Notes: generated by a model not told the origin, from the letters alone. 64,000 nucleotides of DNA from Cristatella mucedo (GCA_009760855.2 WPIO01000010.1:2197001-2261000), one strand, 5' to 3'. Positions 35,502 through 45,663 are shown, numbered from the stretch's first letter. Numbers and translations: made by a program.

Positions 35502-35925
35502 TCAACATAATCTGTATCGGTTGGCGCTGTAATGCATGAAATATTTAAAACGATAAATAATACTAAAGTGAAAATTAGATTTTGATTGATTATTTTCTAT
35601 AGTAAAATTAGATAGTGAACTGTTTAATAAAATCGTATTATCCACAACACCATCATATCTTAGTTTGAAGTAAGCATCAAATTTCTGATGATATGCAATC
35701 TTATGATAAAAGTTTCTAACGATAACATCACTATCTGTTGTTTTTTCAATATTAATAGTAATATTTACTTTCATATTTCTAAATGAAACTTCAATTCCTA
35801 CGGGTGATGTAAATGAATCACCATAATAAATTGATTTAGAAGCTGTATAATTAGCTAGAAAATCAACAAAATTACTAGCACCTTCTGTTGCTTTACTTAT
35901 GTCACTTACCTCTATTATTATACTT
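35502..35925 (-). CDS. Polinton hypothetical protein downstream of fibre genes
   Basis: The minus-strand frame is open from about 35925; the first ATG is 35774 (MKVNITINIEKTTDSD..). It is Asn/Ser-rich with alternating hydrophobics, giving a beta-rich impression like the C-terminal ends of the neighbouring fibre-like genes. It could be the detached C-terminal domain of the gene at 35960-36503. Function unknown. Confidence 0.45.
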
Positions 35926-35959
35926 GTCTATGCTAATTTTTTTTATTTTAATATCTGAT

Positions 35960-36503
35960 AGTTTTTTTAAAAATTAATTTTCCACTTCTAGAAGAAGAAA
36001 ATGCTTGTGGTGGATATCCAATATTACTTACACTCTTTACAGTTAAATTTCCATAATATCTAATAAAACGAGCATTAGCAATAATATTAGAAAAATTTGG
36101 AAAATCTCCACATCTTAAATAAAAATGATGAAGAAATGTATTAGGAATTATATCATTTGTCTTAGAATTATTGTTTCAAATATCGTTTCTAATCATTATT
36201 AATCTATTAACTCTTAAGTTTCCATTTATTCCTCTACTTGGACTATATACATCAACTTTTGTATCAAGATATTTTTTGTTGCAATATCACTTTCACTAAT
36301 AGCATCTGAAATGAAGAATACTTTTTTTTATTTGCAGATAAATTACCAGTTATATGTTGATCTGAGTCTTTTCTTAGATAATTGTTATCAGCAAATGACT
36401 TATTAGCAGTTTCTAAGGAATCAAAAGTTTCTCCAACGTTTGATATTCTGTTTGAATCAAAGTTCAAAGTTTCTGTCATTTGTAAATCTTTTCTACTAAG
36501 CAT
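35960..36503 (-). pseudogene. Fibre-like protein a (tail-fibre type repeats), broken
   Basis: Starts MLSRKDLQMTETLNFDSNRI and continues with ETANKSFADNNY, the repeat N-x-R-I-x-N-(x)n-A-x-K-S-x-A-D seen in phage tail fibres and Polinton fibre-like proteins. A second repeat (SESDIATKN) follows after a frame change near 36310, then GINGNLRVNRLIMIRNDI and a stop. Its start lies one base past the stop of fibre-like b, so the genes are tightly packed. Presumed role: particle surface attachment. Confidence 0.6.
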
Positions 36504-36504
36504 T

Positions 36505-37456
36505 TTAATATGTTGCTATATAAAGTGTTACATTTAATGTTTCATTAAATAAGTCTGTTGTAGATACAAATAGAGAGCTCTCTACTATTTTCTTATTTGA
36601 ATCTAAAGAATAACTTCCAAACAATTGAAATGGATATTCATTTGCATTAATATGTAACAAATATTAATTATTATTAATTAATTTTAATTAATATTTATTC
36701 CATTTGCTGGAAAAGGAATAATAATTTTTGTAAAATTTGGAGTTAATGAATTTATTTCTGAAAGTACAAATATACCTCTAGGTACAGAAATTTCTCACAA
36801 CATACTACTGATCCATTTACCATTATACGTTAAATTACCAAGTGTTGTTTGTAATAAACCATCAATGAAACCAGTAAAATTTATAACTGCAACATTACCA
36901 TGTGTAATTATATTTAGGTAATCAAAGTTAACACTATCATTAAGATTAACAGAATCATTTTCAATTCTAATAATATTACTCAACATATCTAGATTTCCAT
37001 TAACAGCTCCTCCATGTAAATTAAGAAAGTTTGTATCAATATAACTTGTATTTGGTACACTATAATCATAACTAATATCACCAACAGGAGAGCCGCTCGC
37101 AGTAATACTTCCATTTACAGTTAAATTTCCTCTTATTGTTCCTCCTGTAATTGGTAGTTTAGTATCAGCATAATCTTTCGTTGCAGCATCACTAGGATTT
37201 ATAGGATTAGCAAGAGATCCACTAACCTGTGATTGTTCATGTCGATATCTCCGTCAGAAGTAGTTGATCTAGAAATCTTTGTTACAGAATTAGTATCTAT
37301 ATACATTCTGTTTACAGCATCTCCAGCATCAACATGATCACCTAAATTCTATACAAGATTACCATTCATACTTATATTACCACTAAGTATATCACCAGTC
37401 TTTCTAATATAATTCTTTGCACTAACACCTTTTCCTTTTTTTCTAAAGCCCAACAT
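36505..37456 (-). pseudogene. Fibre-like protein b, broken
   Basis: Starts MLGFRKKGKGVSAKNYIRKT after a TATAGAA motif. Repeats include NLGDHVDAGDAVNRMYIDT and DIDMNNHRLVDL, with ITGGTIRGNLTVNGSITASG, the usual fibre linker type. Breaks: a stop in the first repeat, a frameshift near 37200, a stop after KWISSML, and stops near 36684. The last about 60 codons (36505-36680) are again open and beta-rich. Likely a trimeric attachment fibre; that is inferred from repeat type. Confidence 0.6.
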
Positions 37457-37470
37457 TTCTATACAATACT
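37457..37470 (-). promoter_or_regulatory. TATAGAA start-proximal motif (minus strand)
   Basis: On the minus strand reads GTATTGTATAGAA then ATG (37456). It overlaps the stop codon TAG of the upstream gene (37459-37461). Confidence 0.5.
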
Positions 37471-38326
37471 AACAAGAAAATCTATAAAAGTCATTCCACT
37501 TGCAACTGTAAACTTATCAACAGCTTAAGTACATGTTCCATCAATATTAATTAATAAAGCTATTGTACCACTGATACCATAAGTATTATCACTAGTTGAT
37601 TCTACATAAGAATTAGTTTTATCAGTTGCATACATAAAATTAGAAACCATACCAAAATTAGTTAATACTCCTGGAAAGAATGTTTTATGATTAGTTGCAT
37701 ATGCAACAACTTTTCCTATTTGTGCAATAACAGGCAAATCTCCAGGTATAAGTTGTTGAGGTTGAAATTTATTTCCTGTACTTCCATTAGCATTAATATT
37801 TAAACCTAGCATATCAAGATAAAATACACTTGGATAAGTATTAAAATCCAAAGCTAAATATCTAAATGATATTTGTTTAGTACTATCAGCCTATTGTTTT
37901 GTTATAACATCAGAATCTTCTAAATTTATAATATTCTTATTTCCCATGTCAATACTTGCCATTGCTTTACCTTGAAACACATGTGTCATACTTTTTAGTA
38001 ATCCATAGTTTATTACTTTATAAGGTCTTAGATCTGAGTAAACAGTTCCATCAGCAGAATTAACAGATATACCAATAACGTTCTTACAATTCAATTGAAA
38101 TGTCATTTTTGCATCTTTTCTAGGTAATAAACTACTTAGACTTGATAGTGCTGCTAATTCTCCTGAAGCATTACTAACAACACTACCATCGGCATTAGAA
38201 CTTAAGACATAATCTAGTCTTATAGCATCAGAGTCTTTAATAGGAATTCCTAAATTTTTTATTCTATTTTTATTTTCAATCAAGATCAGTATAAACATTT
38301 CCATTAACTTTTCTTGCTTTTTCCAT
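37459..38326 (-). pseudogene. Fibre-like protein c, broken
   Basis: Begins MEKARKVNGN, frameshifts early, then reads LGIPIKDSDAIRLDYVL (DAI-LDY repeat), SLLPRKDAKMTFQLNCKNV and VFQGKAMASIDMGNKNIINL, a second repeat with DSDVITKQ before a stop at 37891. It continues with FYLDMLGLNINANGS and ends AVDKFTVASG. The order (repeats then a unique C-terminal domain) fits a fibre. Divergently transcribed from 38339 with only 12 bp between the two starts. Confidence 0.6.
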
Positions 38327-38338
38327 TACTTATAATAT
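38327..38338. promoter_or_regulatory. Divergent intergenic promoter region
   Basis: Only 12 bp (ACTTATAATATA on the + strand) separate the ATG of the minus-strand fibre-like gene from the ATG of the plus-strand gene, so a shared AT-rich promoter is likely. Confidence 0.4.
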
Positions 38339-38861
38339 ATGAAGAATAAAAAAGGAAAAGGTCTTTCTACTGATATAAAAAAAGGATTTAGTACAACAAA
38401 AGAAGTTGTATCAGGTGTTACTACAGCAACTGAAGTTGGATCAAAAGCTGTTACAAAAATAGCGCCAAAGATAGCTATGAGACTTTCACTGCAGGCGTCG
38501 GATAAAATTGCAAAGATAGTTCCAAAAGTTTAACAATCATTTAAAGTGATTGGTGCAGCTACTAAAGCTCTAGGAGGCTTTCTATCAGGAGTAACTGGAA
38601 TGGTCGATCTTAGTCTATTTATAAAAGAAATAGTAAATTATGTTGCTTCTGGAAAATATGGAAATGTGTTTTGGAAGGCAATGTCAGAGAAAAAAGAAGG
38701 ACTCAAAAATGGTTGCGTCTTTAGAATTAGGATATTATATCAATGAAATATTATTAGAAGCAGAGAAAGCAAATAGTGAATGGTATTTAGACCCAAGTAA
38801 ATTGAGTGAAATGTTTGGACAAGAAATGTCATGGGATGCTACTCAATTAGATATGAAATAA
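38339..38861 (+). pseudogene. Basic/hydrophobic Polinton protein, broken
   Basis: First 64 codons Lys-rich (MKNKKGKGLSTDIKKGF) with Ala/Val-rich amphipathic stretches, ended by a TAA. An open stretch follows with GAATKALGGFLSGVTGMVD and a frame change near 38705, then LGYYINEILLEAEKANSEWY. The Lys- and Gly-rich amphipathic character resembles virion core or membrane-active minor proteins, but I cannot assign a family. Confidence 0.5.
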
Positions 38862-38886
38862 ATCTTGGAGTAAGAACTTTCTTGAA

Positions 38887-39445
38887 ATGAGATCTGGAGG
38901 GATATTACCTGTTATTCCTGCAATCGTAGCTTCAATTGCATCTGTTGTTGGGGCTGTTGGATTAGGAGTGAGTGTTGCAGTCACTGTTGCAGGCCTAATA
39001 AAAAAGATAGGGGATGAGACAATGTATACAGCAAAGGTGCCGCCTATGAATACCCATGAACAACGAATAAATGCTTTGAGTTTGCAGAGTGAGAGACCTA
39101 ATAATGCTATGACTGATATACATAATATGATAGAATTATTAGATATGGGTGTTGATATTGATTTAAGTGGAAAAGTACAAAACAGTGAGGTAAAGAATAG
39201 ACTGAATTACCTTAAACAAGGGAAGAAACTTGTGGAAGTGTCTCGAGTTGACTATTCATCAGAACTGAAGAGAGATATAAAAAAAAGTAGAATCTTTTAC
39301 TGTTGGTGGATCTAAAACCTGCGATTACAAAGCTGAGAGTGCGATGCTTCTTGCAAATCTATTTGCACAAGGTAAATCACAAGAAGAAATACACAGAGAA
39401 GTACTAAAACTTAGAGATGCATTAAAGAAAAGATGTCGTAGCTAG
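38887..39445 (+). pseudogene. Gly-rich hydrophobic Polinton protein, frameshifted
   Basis: Starts MRSGGILPVIPAIVASIASV followed by GAVGLGVSVAVTVAGLIKKI, one long Gly/Val/Ala hydrophobic segment suitable for membrane insertion, then a charged domain. A frameshift in an A-run near 39285 moves the last part (GGSKTCDYKAESAMLLANLF, then LRDALKKRC) to another frame. The stop at 39443-39445 overlaps the end of the converging HNH gene. Possibly a minor virion protein comparable in role to adenovirus small hydrophobic core peptides; this is inference. Confidence 0.5.
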
Positions 39446-40028
39446 TAGTCAGTAAATCTAACTATTTTATTATCTTCATTTAGAGAATAGTCAAAGTTTA
39501 ATCATGCGAATTCTAGATGCAATTCTATTGCAACCATATCATGAGCATAAGCTGTTTCTTTTTCATTGTCAAAATAAACAATGTGCTTTGTTTCTCCATC
39601 TATTCTAATTTGTGCACACCATTTATTATGACCTTTATGCCAATGAACACCGAAAAAAGCAGATGATAAATTTTTTGTTTTGGTTTATTTCTCATATTTT
39701 CAGAATGTGTTGCAAGTCTTAAATTACTCATTCTATTATCAGACTCCATTAACTCCATTAATATGATCAATTTCAAAAATTGTCATTTCATTTTTTTAAA
39801 TTAGCCAAGCAAGACGGTGAGCCTTATGCATTTTTCTATCCATTTTTATTTCTCTATATCCAGTACTTGTATTTATAGTTCCAGATTCTTCACCAATTCT
39901 TGCAAACCCCCACGAGTTGTTTTTTGTGTGAATTTGCCTGTATTTGGATTAAAATCCAAAAGTTCATTAATACGTTCTCTAAATTGTACAACCTCATCAA
40001 TTTTACTAGTACAATCATTATCTGACAT
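39442..40028 (-). pseudogene. HNH-AP2 endonuclease (homing type), broken
   Basis: Minus-strand gene whose ATG follows a TATAGAG motif. It reads LLDFNPNTGKFTQK near the start, GYREIKMDRKMHKAHRLAWL, then the HNH core IDHINGV, DNRMSNLRLATHSENMRN, and an AP2-like DNA-binding end FGVHWHKGHNKWCAQIRI with AYAHDMVAIELH. This order is typical of phage HNH-AP2 homing endonucleases, which cut a specific site and copy themselves in. Breaks: a frameshift near 39915, a TAA after AWLI, an extra short duplicated segment and stop after the HNH His/Asn residues, and a TGA near the end. Confidence 0.8.
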
Positions 40029-40041
40029 TCTCTATACACTG
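40029..40041 (-). promoter_or_regulatory. TATAGAG start-proximal motif (minus strand)
   Basis: AGTGTATAGAG then ATG (40028), upstream of the HNH-AP2 gene. Confidence 0.5.
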
Positions 40042-40104
40042 TTTCTTATCTGCTTAAATTATTTTATTATATCTAGAAATAGGTATCACGAAGTAAAATT
40101 ACTT

Positions 40105-40849
40105 ATGTCAAATCGCCAACTAAAACAAATACATAAATCAACTTAAGCAATATCAATAAGACTAAAACACTCTGATCTTTCTGGTGATGTTGCTATTCTT
40201 CTTACAAAGACTCAACTAAATAAAATAGAAAAGAGTAGAATAAAATGTATTGGTTTGCAATTGAATCTATCATTGAAACAAACAATTAAAACAAAATAGA
40301 AAACGTGGCTCTGGTATTGTCGATTTTATCAATAAACTTACTGGGATTCGTGAAATGCATATGCGTTTGCCAAATGGTGTTCAATCTGAAAATGTTCCTG
40401 GTGGTTCATTCAATGGTATAGGAAAATATAGCTCTACAGGCTCAGGCAAGAAATGTAATCAACGTATGGAACAAGGGTACACCGGTGTCAATGATCTTGA
40501 TGCACGTGCTTTAATTCACGATCATACATACACTGAAACAAGTTCAATGCCAAAACCAAAACGTACGGAGATAAGAAATATATCAGATCTTGTATTAGCA
40601 GAATCAGCTGCACGAATAGCATTAGACCCCCGTCAACCTTCTTATGTTAGAGAAGATGCATGGACAGTTGCAGCGGTCATGTCAGCTAAAGCAAAATTAG
40701 GTATTGGTATGTTGAATGATTCATTTGCAATGGATTTCTTAAAAGATAAAGTATCAAATCTTGCAAGTCTAAAGAAGATTACAAATTATGCCAAAGGTAT
40801 AGTTGATAGAATGTTAGATATTACAAGAAAAAAGATATGGAAAAATTAA
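40105..40849 (+). pseudogene. Phospholipase A2-like virion protein, broken
   Basis: The N-terminal part (40105-40300) has hydrophobic/Lys repeats (GDVAILLTKTQLNKIEKS and GLQLNLSLKQTIK) seen in Polinton and adintovirus virion proteins, with a TAA and a TAG. After a frame change, 40355-40849 is open. It has a Gly-rich loop (FNGIGKY), GVNDLDARALIHDHTY containing the HDxxY catalytic motif of parvovirus-type phospholipase A2 domains, and a helical C-terminus. In those viruses the domain helps breach endosomal membranes; here the gene is inactivated. Assignment rests on the HDxxY motif and the loop order. Confidence 0.7.
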
Positions 40850-40910
40850 AAACTAATCTAATTTTGGTTAATTGTTTTTTTGTGTTTTTGTTTATTGTTT
40901 TTTTATATAT

Positions 40911-41396
40911 CTAATAATCAGCAGGATTGAATTTATATTGTTTTTTATCAACATTATAAACTTTAACTTGGTCTAGCTTCAATCTAATATTAAGTCTTTC
41001 TTCTGAATTATAAGTATCTTTAGTTACATATCCACCATCAAGAATACCAGTAACAGCAAAGTCATTACCAAGTTTTTGAATTACTTTAGCAACACTACCA
41101 AATTTCGTTTGTTTATTCTTTTGATCAAAGAATATACTTGGCTTAGTTCCAAATGCAATCCTTATACCAATAGTTGAACGACAAGACAAATCATATCCAC
41201 TATATTCAAGTTTCATACTTGCTCTATTAGCAATATCTTCTAGTGCAGGTCTAATATCTTCTGTAATATAAATTCATGCATTGAAGTAAGATTTAGAATC
41301 TTTACTAGTTTTCTCTTCAATATGAGCACGAGCTGGTCTTCCTTTGGGAATTACAACAGAAGAATTTTCAAGTACTACGAATTTTTTTTTATTCAT
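40911..41396 (-). pseudogene. Polinton hypothetical protein (162 codons, one TGA)
   Basis: The start at 41396 follows TTGTATAGAA. It reads MNKKKFVVLENSSVVIPKGR, then a single in-frame TGA at about codon 41, then ASMKLEYSGYDLSCRSTIGI and a charged C-terminus to VYNVDKKQYKFNPADY. Apart from the one nonsense codon the frame is undamaged, so it could be recently lost. Located before the protease on the same strand. Family not recognised; alternating hydrophobic pattern suggests a beta-rich fold. Confidence 0.55.
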
Positions 41397-41408
41397 TTCT
41401 ATACAAGG
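41397..41408 (-). promoter_or_regulatory. TATAGAA start-proximal motif (minus strand)
   Basis: CCTTGTATAGAA then ATG (41396). Confidence 0.5.
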
Positions 41409-41439
41409 AGAAGAAAATGTTTAAATTAAATTAATAATT

Positions 41440-41800
41440 CCATTGTCAATCTAAAATTTTAATCTTGCATTAGTTTTAGAAAGATTAAGCATCTTCTTCC
41501 GCAATCTGTTTGATTGTATTCTTGTAGCTTAAATGTCTGACAGCTTGGTTTAACACCGATAATTTATTACTTCAGGCATCGGTGGTGCACCGAATGAATC
41601 AAAGTAAAAACATTTAGATCCTTCTTTTTTAAGTGCTACCCAGTGATATATTGCTATATCTGAATCTTCTGTATTACAAATAATACATTCATTATATAAT
41701 GGTTTTGATAGTTCATCTCTTGCAAACACACCTCTAAAGTTTTTTATATCTAATTCTTTTATATAATCTAGATCTGTTAATGGTGTTGATATTACTTTTT
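41440..41800 (-). pseudogene. Adenain-like cysteine protease (PRO), frameshifted
   Basis: Reads LDYIKELDIKNFRGVFARDE, the family's conserved N-terminal segment, then IYHWVAL with the catalytic His, FYFDSFGAPP with the acidic residue region, and, after a frame change near 41560, YNQTDCGRRCLIFL, in which the Cys after Asp matches the catalytic Cys and the preceding Gln region is LQEY. In Polintons and adenoviruses this protease matures capsid precursors. Stops follow near 41465. Its start overlaps the end of the Zn-ribbon gene in another frame. Confidence 0.8.
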
Positions 41801-42177
41801 TTTAGTTTGTCAATAGACTTTTTAAGGTCTGCAAGCATTTGTTGCTTATCTTCTAATCCAGTTCCCATTCTTCTACCATGAGATAATTTACCCTCACCTG
41901 ATGCACCTGTTCCTAATCTTCTACCATGAGATAATACACCTTCACCTGATGCACCTGTTCCTAATCTTCTACCGTGAGATAATACACCAGTTCCTAATCT
42001 TCTACCATGAGATAATACATCTTCACCAGTACTTCTTAATTTAACAAACTTTGACTTCTTACTATCACAAATAGTACAAATACCATTTAATATTCCTCTC
42101 ATCCCTTTAGTTGAATCCACCTCAACATACTGTTCATGAATTGTATCAGTTTGTTTTTTACACTTCAAACAATTAAT
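41734..42177 (-). pseudogene. Zn-ribbon protein with LSHGRRLGTG tandem repeats
   Basis: Two paired-Cys knuckles (CLKCKKQTD and CTICDSKKSKFV) about 30 residues apart form a Zn ribbon of the kind common in Polinton genomes. Then come four copies of LSHGRR(L/M)GTG, two followed by ASGEG, and a Lys-rich helical tail. The TAGAAA motif at 42178-42187 points to a start at 42177, but the codon there is ATT, so the start codon seems to be mutated; the next usable codon is TTG at 42168. The repeat region is basic and Gly-rich, reminiscent of nucleic-acid-binding or core proteins. Confidence 0.65.
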
Positions 42178-42203
42178 TTCTATGTCTATTATAATATAGA
42201 AAA
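42178..42203. promoter_or_regulatory. Divergent promoter between Zn-ribbon gene and ATPase
   Basis: 26 bp shared by two divergent genes. Plus strand ends TAATATAGAAAA before the ATPase ATG (42204); the minus strand ends ATAGACATAGAA before the presumed Zn-ribbon start. Confidence 0.55.
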
Positions 42204-42879
42204 ATGTTGCTGCAAGTTAGAGCTTTTAATTTTGGACAAGATGTAGTTACTGGACATATAGAACCATTGCCTAAAGTACCTATTAGAGCATCAGTACTTG
42301 GACCAAGTGGAACAGGTAAATCACAGTTAGTAATGAATTGGATATTTTATGGAATGCTCAATTATGATATATGTACAATCATTGCTTCAAGTTTAGATCA
42401 AAAGTTGTACCATGGTCTTATGTCAATGAGTAAACAAAATCCTGCTTATGTTTGGGTTAATGTAATTGATAATATGCCTGCAGTTGATTCTTATAAGAAT
42501 TGTAAGAATTTTGTTGTATTAGATGATTTAATGACAGAATATCAATCTAAGATATTGGATTATTGTACTAGAGGTAGACATAAAGGATTGAACATATTCT
42601 ATCTTGCTCAAGGATTTACTAATATTCCTAGAAAAGAAATAAGAAACAATATAAATATGACTATAATCTTTAAACAAAATAGCACTGATATAAAATACAT
42701 TCGTGATTCATTTGATGGTGATATAGATAAAAAAAATGTCTAAATATTGGGTTAATAATTGTACTAGAAATAGATTTAGTTATTGTGTTATTGATCTAAC
42801 TAAAACAGAATCAGAAGGAAGATTTTGGAGTGTGGATAATACAGGTAAACAATTAATAAATATTTTAAATTGTATATAG
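42204..42879 (+). pseudogene. DNA-packaging ATPase (FtsK/HerA, A32-like), frameshifted
   Basis: Walker A GPSGTGKS at residues 33-40 and Walker B FVVLDDL at about 103-109, followed by TRGRHKGLNIFYLAQ, the sensor region typical of Polinton and A32-type genome-packaging ATPases. The first 180 codons are intact (42204-42743). A frameshift in an A8 run near 42735 moves the last about 45 codons (MSKYWVNNCTRNRF.., ending FWSVDNTGKQLINILNC) out of frame. It would pump element DNA into capsids. The single break suggests the gene was one of the last to decay. Confidence 0.9.
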
Positions 42880-42883
42880 GAAA
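42873..42883 (+). promoter_or_regulatory. TATATAGGAAA start-proximal motif
   Basis: Directly before ATG at 42884 and immediately after the ATPase stop. Confidence 0.55.
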
Positions 42884-43237
42884 ATGATTAATGGTGAAAT
42901 ATACGCAAGTAAAAACATACCTTACAAAGGAAGTGTTCAAGAAGCATTAGATTTAGAGAATAAACTTATTAATTTAGAAAATTTACGTGTTGCTGGTATA
43001 CTTGATAATGCTCAAGAGATACAAAGAATTGAATCTGAACTACAAGCAAGAGATAGAGTAGAACATGAATTGAATGAACGTGCATTAGAAAAATCAACTG
43101 ATAATTCAGGTAATGTTGTTATTGATAAACTAAAAAAAGTTAGACCTACACTTGCAATACAAATGGAACAACATGAACAAGTGCAGAAAACATTGGGTTA
43201 TGATGTTATTGAATATGGAGACAAACTAAAAAGTTAA
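42884..43237 (+). CDS. Polinton hypothetical coiled-coil protein
   Basis: Intact 117-codon frame preceded by a perfect TATATAGGAAA motif. Mostly charged alpha-helix with heptad-like Leu/Ile spacing (LENKLINLENLRVAGIL, then IQRIESELQARDRVEHEL). It lies between the ATPase and the capsid block, so a structural or scaffolding role is plausible but unproven. No family recognised. Confidence 0.6.
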   Translation: MINGEIYASKNIPYKGSVQEALDLENKLINLENLRVAGILDNAQEIQRIESELQARDRVEHELNERALEKSTDNSGNVVIDKLKKVRPTLAIQMEQHEQVQKTLGYDVIEYGDKLKS

Positions 43238-43246
43238 ATGTAAAGT

Positions 43247-44029
43247 ATGAATTTAGATTATAAAGACCATTTTAAAAATATACTAGAATACAAAGAAGAA
43301 ATAAAAAAAAGTATTAGATAAAGCGCAAAAAACATTAGAACAAAAATCAACACCTGATATAACAGGAGCATTTAAAGGAGCTATCGACGCTTTCAATAAA
43401 GGAGATCCTAAGAAATATCTTAATATAATTAATGGAGCAATTACTAATGCACCTAATATTGAAACAATGAAATATCTTAAATGTACTCGTAAATTTATTG
43501 CTGATACTCTTAATGTTAACCCTTCAACTGGTACACGAAGAATAAGAAAAGTAAGAATAGAAAAAATAAGAGAAGATTAGGCACTTGCAATTACTGCTCC
43601 TGTATTTCCTACTGATAAAGAGATTCTCCTTGAACTTGCTGCTAAAGGTGATGTATCTGGTAATTTAAAAGATGCTATAATAAATCTTAATGAAAAAAAA
43701 AAGAAAAGCCAATTTGATGGTGCACTTTTCAATGTCTTTTCAGAATTATATTCAAAGAAGAAAAGAACAGAAACATAAGAAACAATTTCTAATTATCTTA
43801 AACCAAGGTTTAAACCAGAAGCAACAGGTAAAGGAGTAGGAGTAATTCCATAAATTGTAAGTAGTGAAAAAGAAGTATTTGATAAGATTGATTAATGGCT
43901 TCGTGAACTTGCCGCTGGGAATAGAGGTGTAATAAGTTCTATCAGTTCTGCTGTTGATTATCTTGCTAGATCTCGAAAAGCTCCAAAGGGTTATGTTGCA
44001 AAAATAAACAATCTTTTATATAATATATA
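43247..44029 (+). pseudogene. Polinton hypothetical protein, multiply broken
   Basis: Starts MNLDYKDHFKNILEYKEEIK, then a frameshift in an A8 run. After it a long readable frame includes ITGAFKGAIDAFNKGDPKKY and LKDAIINLNEKKKKSQFDGA, with single nonsense codons at about 43580, 43778, 43852 and 43893, and the end GYVAKINNLLYNI. All four are isolated point changes in otherwise coding-like sequence. Lys-rich, helical; position between ATPase and minor capsid genes suggests a virion component. Family unknown. Confidence 0.55.
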
Positions 44030-44032
44030 GAA
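44021..44032 (+). promoter_or_regulatory. TAATATATAGAA start-proximal motif
   Basis: Directly before ATG at 44033; it also supplies the stop (TAG) of the preceding gene. Confidence 0.55.
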
Positions 44033-45663
44033 ATGATTGATTTATTAAAAAGCGTTAACGACATATTTAAGAGTGTTGGAAGTATTAGAAAAAGTAGTCA
44101 AGCAGGTAAAGAGGGGTATGTTTTTAACATAAGTGGTACTACTAATCCCATGAAAGCTCGTATCAGTTCACCAATATTATTAAAAAATAAAAGTTTTATG
44201 ATAACTTCAGTAGAACTAACTCTATAAAATATAACTGAATCAAATAATGCATTTGTTTATAGATTAACAGGAGGATCAGAACAAACAATGACAATTAAAC
44301 CTGGAAGTTATAGTGCAATTACAGATGATTTGAGTATTGGTATTCCAGATATAATTACTAATTCAGTTACACAATCTGGAGCGACAGCTGATAAGTTTGC
44401 TTTAGGTTATGATAGTGCTACGGCTAATTCATGGATCAGTATGCCTGTTGGATGGACATTTCTCGCTAGTAAGTCTAGTATTTCATCTATACCTTGTTTT
44501 ACTAGTGCTGCTTATACAACAGTTACAAAGTTTTCATAATGTATCATAATAATAATAATAATAATATTGCACTTGATAAAGCGCCCTCAGAGAACTTAAT
44601 CTCTTTCTAGGCGCTTTACATTTGCTGCAAAGTGATATGCAATTGAATAGTAAGTAAAATCATGCTTGAAAAACAAACAAAATCAATAGTATAGTTAGGG
44701 GTGACATGCACAGGGTCAGCATGCAAATGTGGTTAGTGGCAGCATGCACAGTGTCAGCACGCATAAGCACATGAAGAACGAATCACAGGGACCTACTAAA
44801 TGCTGTCCTAAATAGGTGTTTTAAGTTCCTTTTATATGTGGTCAGGTCAGGGGATGTTCTGACGCAGGTCGGGAGGGAGTTCCAGGCTTTGGGAGCATAC
44901 GAGCTAAATGCACGGTCTCCAAAGGATTTAAGGTTTGTACGAGGTATTTCCATACTGTTGGATTCCGAAAAGCGGATGGTACGATGCTTGGCCTGATTGG
45001 GGAGTATATCTGAAAGATAGGCTGGAGCCATAGAATGAAGAGACCTAAAAGTGAGCGACAAAACCTTGAAGTCAATCCTTTGCCTCACTGGTAGCCAGTG
45101 CAGGTCGGCGAGAAGTGGAGTAATGTGGCAACTGCGACGCTCACGACAGACAAGCCTAGCTGCAGAGTTTTGCACCAGCTGCAATCGCCTGATCGCACAT
45201 GCTGGTAGACCAGTAAGCAGTGAGTTGCAGAAGTCGAGACGGGATGTCACGAATGCATGGACCAACTTAGATGTGGTATCCTTATCTAAACAAGCCCGAA
45301 TTTTAGCAATGTTATGAAGCTGAAAATCATAATCTTGCCCCTGTTGTTTGTGTACCTAACACAAAGTTTACTTCTGAAAAAGAAATCTATATGTCAAATT
45401 TAAGTACAATACTTGTAAGTTGTAATTTAGTTGCTAGTGGAACAAGTTTTATAAATGGAAGAGAAACACAAGTACTAAGAAGTTTTCTTTACGAGTTCTA
45501 TCAATGGGAAAGGATGATATAAGAACCAAATACCATTGAATACCGTAGCGTAGCAAGTGATACTATTTCAAATATAGAAATCACTGTAACTGATCAGAAT
45601 TTGAATGTACTTGATTTTGGTTCACAAGAAATTGCAGTTGTTGTAGAAATTATTGAAGTTTAA
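44033..45663 (+). pseudogene. Minor capsid (penton-like) protein 1, interrupted by LINE-A
   Basis: MIDLLKSVNDIFKSVGSIRK leads into a beta-rich protein, with a TAA at 44225-44227, readable sequence to 44539, a LINE-A insertion (44551-45325), then a continuing frame with a TAA near 45520. The last part, SCNLVASGTSFINGRETQVL and EITVTDQNLNVLDFG, matches the C-terminal pattern of Polinton penton proteins (single jelly roll) and of the next gene. It would form capsid vertices. The length without the insertion is about 280 codons. Confidence 0.65.
44551..45325 (-). mobile_element. LINE-A insertion in minor capsid gene
   Basis: Minus-strand, 5'-truncated copy with complete 3' tail. Flanked by an 8-bp target duplication ATCATAAT (44543-44550 and 45326-45333). 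Its frame (44783-45265) is open for 160 codons of the LINE-A C-terminal region, close to the 25930-27485 copy, so the insertion is young relative to the decay of the Polinton. Confidence 0.92.

Noticed and set aside
41850-42030. CRISPR-like direct repeats
   Set aside because: The repeats are in-frame protein repeats (LSHGRRLGTG) without unique spacers, in a eukaryotic context.
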